From Pachypanchax playfairii (lineage: Eukaryota > Chordata > Actinopteri > Cyprinodontiformes > Aplocheilidae): a stretch of 64,000 bases of DNA. Made by a program: the position numbers and the translations under genes. The notes below the pieces were generated by a model. That model saw nothing but the letters and a program-made list of their open reading frames with translations. It searched no databases and was not told the origin of the DNA. Positions 56,601 to 64,000 of the stretch are shown here, piece after piece. The stretch lies in NCBI GenBank assembly GCA_006937955.1, contig SSNP01000025.1, forward strand, positions 1,855,165-1,919,164. Reading direction: 5' to 3'. Positions within the stretch are counted from its first letter, which is position 1; each line of letters begins with the position of its first letter.

Positions 56601-57639
56601 ATTTCAATCCCCTTGAGGTTGTGAAAGAAGATTGGCTCATCATCGTTTGCATTATTAGACCTTATAATGGAGCATCTCTATTAGTATTACAGCTAAGGAT
56701 ATACAGGATTATTTAACAAACTACTTTTTCAGCCTCTCATGTATTTACATTTCAATAAACATCTATTTTATTAGACTGGGGTTCAACTATTCAAATCTTT
56801 TAGAAAACTTAAAAATGAAGACTTGTGTTTTATCCTTTTGCTAACTGAATATTGCTTGTTTTGAATGGATTCTTGATTTAACCTTAATGCATAAAGTCAT
56901 GATGTCTCTCAGATGCTTTAAAATAAAAGTCCCAAAAGAAAATCATTAAACACACCTTTGATTTCTCAGATCAGCTGATAAAATCTTGATATTTTTCCTG
57001 CTTTGTAATCTTTGTAAGAGCTGCAACTCTTTTGTTCTCCAAGGACTTGGAACAACCTTTCAAATGTATAATGAGACAAATCTCAAGCTGTTCTTGAATT
57101 ATCATCATGACACACTCGTGCCAAAGCCTTGTTAAAGCTGTTGTGTTGGACTGATGTTGCAACAAGATGTGAAGCCTCAGAGTGATGCTAATGGCTTTTG
57201 CCCTCTATGACGATCAGAATCACATTTGTACTTATCTATCAGAAAATATCTTAAAAACATATCGAGCAGATTCTTTCTTTGATTTATTTGTTGTTAAAAA
57301 CACTTTCTGCATATAATTAAATATTGCAGCAATTCAATTATTTACAGAGATAAATTTCTTCTTTAATTTGCAACCACATGATGAATTCTTAATGTGACAT
57401 TTGGTGTCAATCCCAACACAGCTAACGATCCCTGTGCATGATGAATTTACAGCTTGGCATGCTTTAGACGGTTCTTCTTCCCTTGTGCATGCTGTGCTGC
57501 TTTGTTGTGGCTTCAGGGAGCAAGTTGTGAGTTTGTGTAATGAACTGTTGTGGTACTTGGCAAGTTTTTGCTCTGGAAATGTTAAACAGACAATGAATAG
57601 ATAACAAGCTCAGATATTTATACCTGCATTGCATAATTT

Positions 57640-57970
57640 TAACTAAATGTCATCTCTCTCCTTTTGTTGCTCATTCTTTGCTTTCACCCCGAATCTTTTC
57701 TTTTTTCATTCTATTTATCAACATCCCTCTAAATTTCCTCCTCAGGCTTGTTTCTACTCTGCTTTTGTCTCTTATTCTTTTCTCCTCCTCCTTTATTTTG
57801 TCTTAACTTATCGTCCCTTCACATTGCTACATCCATGAACACCACTCTTTCTCCTCTCTCACACACTCTTTTCATTCTCTCTTTTTATTCTGTGATTTAG
57901 GTCACTGACTGACTAAAAGACTACACACAGCTGGCCTATAAACCCTCCTCTCCAGTCCCCTCCCCTCAGA
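57640..57970 (+). repeat. Polypyrimidine-rich tract
   Basis: About 330 bases strongly C/T-rich on the + strand (tctcctcctcctttattttg; ctctttctcctctctc), the mirror of the GA-rich tract at 46175-46560. It gives Ser/Phe/Leu-rich spurious open frames. Confidence 0.6.
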
Positions 57971-59930
57971 AATTCTCTCTCACATACACACGGCATAATG
58001 AATCACAATCTCTTCTATGGAACTCTGTGTCCGGATGCACATTTTGTTTATCTAGTTCATCATATGAATCTGTACCTCTGCACCTCTCCTTCTTTCCCTC
58101 CTTTTTGATCATATCCATTCCCTTTGATCTTTTTAATCACTTTCTCCTAAATTCTTCATTTAATTTCTCTAATTTTCTTTAACTGACTTCAATGTTTTTA
58201 AGAGGGTAACTTCAATAAAAGTTAGGAATAGTAAATGCACTTGTGTTTATAGTATGTGTTATATAATTAATTGTGTTGCATTTGAGTAAAGAAATTAGGG
58301 AAAAAGCTAGTTTTGGTTTCAGGTGTTTGCATATTTGAAGTTGTCAATACTAGTCAGAATGAATCAGGATTATTTGCTTGTTTGTTTTTTCTCTGAAAAG
58401 AGAAACGCAATAGGTCAACAGTTTAGTAAACAAACAGCTCATGCATGCAGGACCTCCTCTCTCATTTTAATCTAATAATGTGGCCTCTGGATGCAACACA
58501 CAGTCATACATATGGACACACACATTCGTCGAAGCATTTGGATGCAGACAAGGGCACACACACACACACATACACAATCTTAATCACATAATCTCTACCC
58601 AAATAATTAATGACATCATCTTTGGTTGGAGCAAATACAATCCTGGCCAATTGGGCGCCGGAGGTAATAAAGAAGAGACAGAGTAGGAGAGCAGGAACAA
58701 AGAAACCACGTCCAAAAAGAGGCAAGATCACTGAGAAATAGTGAAGGATGGAAAACAAGGAGGCTGAAATAAAGAGGTGCAAAGCAGTTAAACAGGAATG
58801 TTTAATTTTCTGGCTTTTAAGGTCGAGATTAGATAATGTGGAACTACTTTATATGATATTTAACAGTATTTGTCTGTAGTGGGATGTGGAAGAGAAACGG
58901 GACCCAACAGGAACTATAAAACACGGCATGAACAATCTACTGTAAGATTCAAATCAAAGATCCTAAAACTGTGCTGCAAAAAAACAAAACTGAGTTTTTG
59001 TTTGTCAAGTTCAAATAAATTATATTACTCCCACATCTAGATGAGACAGACAGAATAGCATCGCTTTGGCTCTCAGTCTCAACATAGTTGATATAAAAGT
59101 TCAATATTTACTATATGTGCCTGGTTTCATCAAGCAGCTTTAAAGAAAAAAAACGAATTCAAACATTTCTATATGGAGAAATTATGAGACAGTTAAGGTC
59201 ATTTATACCTGAACTGATCTGTTCTGAGTCTTTTTGAGTGACAGTTCAGCTCTCTTGCAGTGGGTTACTGTGAAGGTTATAAACGTTTAATATTTCACCT
59301 GTTGCTTAAACCTCTTTGAACAGTTCTAAGAAGTCCTGATTAGTACGCTAGTGACCAGACTGACATGCCAGTCACTGCAGTGGCCTGTTCAAAAGCTGAT
59401 TTCTACCCTTTTTAATCCCCCAAATCTTATAATGGATCATGCAAATTATGTTTTAAAAACCTTTTACACCCCCCTAACTGTACGTGGCTTTTTTGTGGAA
59501 CTCTGTGGTATTTGTGAGCACAAACACAGGCAGCATTAGCTGCATGTTGCACTTCCTGTGCAGCCTGGGATGCTTCTGGAAGGAGTATCATAACATTTCT
59601 GCAATAATAACCATTTAGTGTGAAAAAGTAAAAAAAAAAGCCTTTGCTTTAATGGTGATGAACATTTTTAGAATTACTTTAAAACTCACTTTGGAACTAG
59701 CTCACCTTAAACTATTTGTTAGTTTGCCAATCCAATTTAAACTAATCTGTGTATCTGAGCAGACATTACTCTTGGATACAGCATGTGATGTTGAAGAGCA
59801 TCAGTGGTTGTTAAAAGCCCCCAAAAAACTCTTTATACAAATATAATTTACCTGCTGACTGGAAGTCCACATTTTGTGAACATGAATATCAGCATAAAAA
59901 GAAATACGTGACTGATTTATAATGAGACTC
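57971..59930. other. Gene-free region
   Basis: AT-rich, with a short CA run at about 58557-58575. A GC-balanced patch at 58590-58680 may be regulatory. No gene recognised. Confidence 0.45.
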
Positions 59931-59939
59931 CATGGAGGA

Positions 59940-60024
59940 TTCTGTGATGGACTGGTAACCTGTCCTGCATGTAACCCCGCCTCTCCGTGACCCTGAACAG
60001 GAATAAGCAGGTACAGATAATGAC
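59940..60024 (+). repeat. L2/SINE 3' tail remnant
   Basis: Reads ctgtgatggactggtaacct, then gtcctgcatgtaaccccgcc, and ends gaataagcaggtacagata. This is the conserved 3' tail of L2-mobilised fish elements, without a recognisable head. Confidence 0.75.
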
Positions 60025-63000
60025 ACAAGCAAAAAGACATTATATGAAAATAACCAGGAAGTTGAAAAGGTTAACTTGCCTTTTTTTTTACATTGTTACT
60101 GAGTCTTGAGGGCTGACTTCCTGTGGCAGGGTGAACACCCAAAACATGTTTTTAAATGATCTGAAAAGAAATGAGCTAAAAAGGGCAAATTTTATTTTAA
60201 CGTGAACAAGACATAGGGTGAGAGAAGAAGAGCTGAGAACAGAGTTTAATGATGAAACGAGAAGCCAGCTGTTAAATTTACAGTCATGGTTCACAGAAGG
60301 AGAAGCAGCTCAACGGGATGTTTTTTCACCTCTTTCCTTCCCACAGGTCTTTCATCTTTTCATCAAGTGAGGTTCTTCCCCACAGAGAGGCAAGGCTCAT
60401 TATTCAGGAGTGCACAATCACTGCACGAGCTGGGCAGCTGCCTCCATATGCCTTCCTCTATGTGTGTTTATGTGTGTGTGTGAATGTGAAGGGGGGTGGA
60501 TTGGAGGTGTGGGGGTGAGGGGCTTTTTTCAGCAAGTGGCTCTTTTGTCATTGAGCTGTGTGAATTGTGCGCACACACTCACACACAGAAAATCAGCCCC
60601 TCTTCTCTCACCCTTGCCCCGTGTTAAATATGCATCACTGCTGCATCACTTCCAGCTTGGACAAACGAGCAGAAGGCTACTGGCCACCTGCTGGTCTGAT
60701 CAGGATCTCCCTGGTTTACTGGGGGGTGGTAAGCAGGGGGGACCCGGGTTATGGAAAGCCTGCGGCCTACCTCACCACACGCACAACCCCCCTTCACATT
60801 CCCCTTGTGGGATGGATCAACAGAAAAGACTGAGGGCAGGAGGCAATTAGAGGGGAGTGTTATATGAGAGGACACAAAACGACCTTATCAGTAGAGGTTG
60901 TCCTTTGTTGTCATTTTTTTTCCTCCATCTTATTTTTTGTTTGCATGTAAATATGTGTGTTTTATGTGTTTGAGCTTTCTCTGTTATTGAGCTCTTCTTT
61001 ATGGTCATCTCACCTCGACCTCTGTGAGCACTTCTTCCCTGTCTTTGTGTCTCACACAGAGACCCACACCAGCAGTAATCAACCAGTCTCAATGTACCGC
61101 CTAAAATCCTGCCACTCACACACACACAGACCGCCAGACTGTTCCCATGGAAACTCACATCGTCAGAAAACACGCTGGCCCCTGCCTGGAAGCTTGTAGC
61201 AGTATGGAGACTTCCTGCGAGGAGTCAGCCGGTTATTGATCCATCAGCACATGGAGGCCAGCTGACTGACCAAACACACACAAACATACACCGTGGGCAC
61301 AAAAAGAAAACAAGATCGCTTTTAGCTTTAACACCTTGACTGTGGAGTAAACCCAACAATATAAAGTATAAATGTGGCCTTCAACAAAATAATTGATATC
61401 ATCATGACAAATGATAAAATCTTATTTTTTTGCAACAGATGTGCCATTTTTTTTTATTTCTAAGGTCAGATGTTCCCAGACTCGAGAATAAAATAAGAAT
61501 GTTTTCTTTAGACAGACGGTTCCTTCAAACGCAGCCTGAATCTAACATATTTATGTTCTTCTTGAGAAATACAAGAGAATATCACAGTTGAGTAATGAAT
61601 AAAATATTCCCTGAGGGCATCTAATAACCAGATTCATATTTCATGTGACCTCTCAGTTATTGTGTAAGTCATACACCTCAGGCAGAGCAATTTCTAAAAT
61701 GCAGATTAAATCTAGTACTCCATCTCGTCTGATCCCACGGCACTGAAGGGTTACAGTATGTCTCACTGTGTACACTAACCCCATTCGTTGTGTAATTTAT
61801 CTATAACTTTTACCTGCAACAGTCATCAAACCACATGCTTATAAAATAATATTTAACTCTCTGTTCATGTGTGAATGAACATGGATAATTTCAGTTATTT
61901 TTGACTTCACAGCAACATTTGTTGTATCAAATGGTGAGTCGTGTTCTTTTTCTATCAACAGCCAATGTCACACTGCAGGTTCATGTTACCCAAAGAAATG
62001 TTTCACATCATCAAAAAGCAGGTAGGTGTTCTTTGGTTTTGTGTTTTTCATGGATGATCTGGGAAATGACACTTAGCTGGGATATTTTCAGGGAAAGCTA
62101 AAATGGACAGTAATGGCGGAAATTTTTGTGGATCAATTTTAATATTGAGTTAAGAGTCAGTGCCATCGCTTTGCACGGACAATCACACGGGATAGTGATT
62201 TTAGAGAAAAGCAGACAGACCACTTTTTACCACTCGTGTGAATCCCAAAAAAATAAATATCACCTCAGATATCCTTACCTCTTGGAAATAATCACAAGCA
62301 CTCTTTTCAACAGCGTGTGTACTTCAGTCCTGGGAAAATATAGCTATACTCTCTGAAATGCAATTTGGAAGATGAAGAAACCAATGAAGTGAAATTGATT
62401 TTTTTCTTGAAAGTATGTATTGAGTTCTCCTCAGTTCCCATCATTCTTACTTTTAAAGGAAAGTGTTGCAGTAAAACAGGAACAAACTATATGAGTCAGC
62501 CTGAACAACAAGGGGTTTGGTCTTTGTATTTTGAAGATACATGAACATTACATTTCATTTTACAGCTGGTTGGTTTATATGTTTGGATTAGATGATTAAA
62601 AAGCCTAATGTAATTACACAGATCTCATTTGGGCAGCTTGTTTGTGACTGGTTATGGACGTGGGTTTTGCTGTGGATTCTTCCTCTTGGCATCATGCTCA
62701 CAGTTCAGTTCTTATTACCCCTTCTCTCCTTCTTATCTTCCTCTTCTTATCATCTTTAGAGTTTTTGATGCCACAATCACTGTTTCTTATCTACAATGTG
62801 ACATTGAATCTTAGCTGTATTTGTGGTTTTTAGCTTTAACAAAGCAACTTGGATTTATTTCAGGACCATGGACAGCAACCTGCTGTGCAGTACATTGGAA
62901 ATGAAGATAAGCGCTCACATATTTGTCTTTCTAAAGTTTGAATTCACTGTCTAGACACTATTAGAATATAAACTTGGAGATTTCATTAAAAAAAACATTC

Positions 63001-64000
63001 AATGACACTTAATTGCTCTTGTATTTTTTCATATTGTGTGTTCTTCAGCTGTTCTGTTCTTTCTTTCACGGGCTTTTCCCATCAGCCTCTGTCTCTTTCT
63101 CGCTCTGATTTCAGAGACCCGTAGGGGGTCATAGTAACTGTCAGTCATCTTCATTTAGTGTCTAAAGTCCATCCAGCCGCTCTGATCCATAATAAATAGC
63201 TCTAAGTGCTGCAGCACTTCCTCCTTGCTGCCTCTAAACACCCCGTCTATTAGACCCCCTGCTCATCCTAATTAATCTGACTAGTTCATATTGAAACTAT
63301 AAAGGTGGACAGGAAAAAGTCATGTCCTGGAATTCAGTCAGTCTACAGATTAAAAAAATATAAGAAAAACTTTAAATTTAAATGTACAAATCTAAACCTC
63401 ATTTATTTTGTTGATTTCAAGAGAAGGATTTGTGTCTGGTTTAGATTTGATTTGACGACTGCTCATAATTCAAGATTTTTCTGTGATGATTCTGCAAGGT
63501 CTGAATTACTTCATAGGCAAATCCTCGATGGCTGTATGTACTTTTTTTTAGTTGAAAACCTTTAAAATGATTACGAATGATATAAAGGCATACTCTATTT
63601 AGTGACCATTTTTAAGTCAGGTTCTCCTAATTCACACTGCTGTTAAATTCTTTGTGACAAATGAGACTGAAAATACAAAAGTAGACTTGTTTTGGTCTAA
63701 AGAATCTGTCATGTTTTTATGTTGTGGTGTCATCAGAGTCTCTGGCCGGTACAATTAACAACCCCTCCTTAAGAACCAAAATTTGTTTCATACTAGACAT
63801 CTCCCCCTGGTAGACGTGCTGCTGTCTCAATTTTTATGCTCCCTGATGGAGCAGGCACTTTTAATACCTCAAAGGCTTCAAGGGCAAACAAGGATTAAAC
63901 TAGTTTTCATATTCTGTAATGTGGAAAGAGTATTTTTGATGTGAACTGTGGCATATAATCCCTTCCTTTCCCATGTTTAATACTACTTATTTTTCCAACT
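60025..64000. other. Gene-free region to the window end
   Basis: No protein gene, tRNA or intact mobile element recognised. It contains a GC-richer block at 60300-60870 with a CTCF-like motif (60684-60694), a short 5S-rRNA-like match (61722-61734) and a GC-balanced block at 63060-63290 that may be regulatory. The 146-codon frame at 60410-60850 is not protein-like. Confidence 0.45.
60684..60694 (-). promoter_or_regulatory. CTCF-like core motif
   Basis: CCACCTGCTGG fits the CTCF core CCMYCTRSTGG (reverse of the usual orientation) in a GC-richer block. Motif match only. Confidence 0.3.

Noticed and set aside
60410..60850. 146-codon + frame
   Set aside because: Cys/Leu/Gly/Pro mixture typical of a non-coding GC-rich block, with several competing frames on both strands.

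Overview
The window is teleost fish nuclear DNA, probably from a percomorph. The evidence is spliced vertebrate genes with small GT-AG introns, a linked miR-462/miR-731 pair (a fish microRNA cluster), and interspersed repeats of teleost type. Two short N runs (11731-11770 and 44346-44370) show it is a draft assembly.

Four protein genes lie on the + strand in the first 38 kb. First is the 3' part of xpc (nucleotide-excision repair damage sensor, 148-3419, N-terminus outside the window). Next is a complete arih2 (RBR ubiquitin ligase, CDS 8718-15115). Then comes a complete impdh2 (IMP dehydrogenase, CDS 17430-25639, 514 residues). Last is a complete dalrd3 (tRNA-Arg m3C methylation cofactor, CDS 33043-38081). 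I rebuilt the splice chains by hand; every junction keeps frame and restores family sequence. ARIH2, IMPDH2 and DALRD3 are also neighbours on human 3p21.31.

The most interesting part is the 27.5-29.8 kb interval between impdh2 and dalrd3. A compact promoter (IRF element, TATA-like box, initiator) precedes an untranslated exon with a good donor. About 1.6 kb downstream are two clear hairpins, mir-462 and mir-731. This fits the interferon-inducible primary transcript known for this pair, and it sits beside dalrd3, the gene that hosts mir-191/mir-425 in mammals. A second unusual item is a possible 72-nt in-frame cassette exon in impdh2. It would insert 24 residues next to the catalytic Cys331 loop, in an intron that has a GC donor.

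From 38.1 to 64 kb I see no convincing protein gene. The region holds microsatellites, old SINE/L2-tail copies, DNA-transposon remnants, a polypurine tract, a polypyrimidine tract and several AT/GC-balanced stretches that could be conserved regulatory elements.
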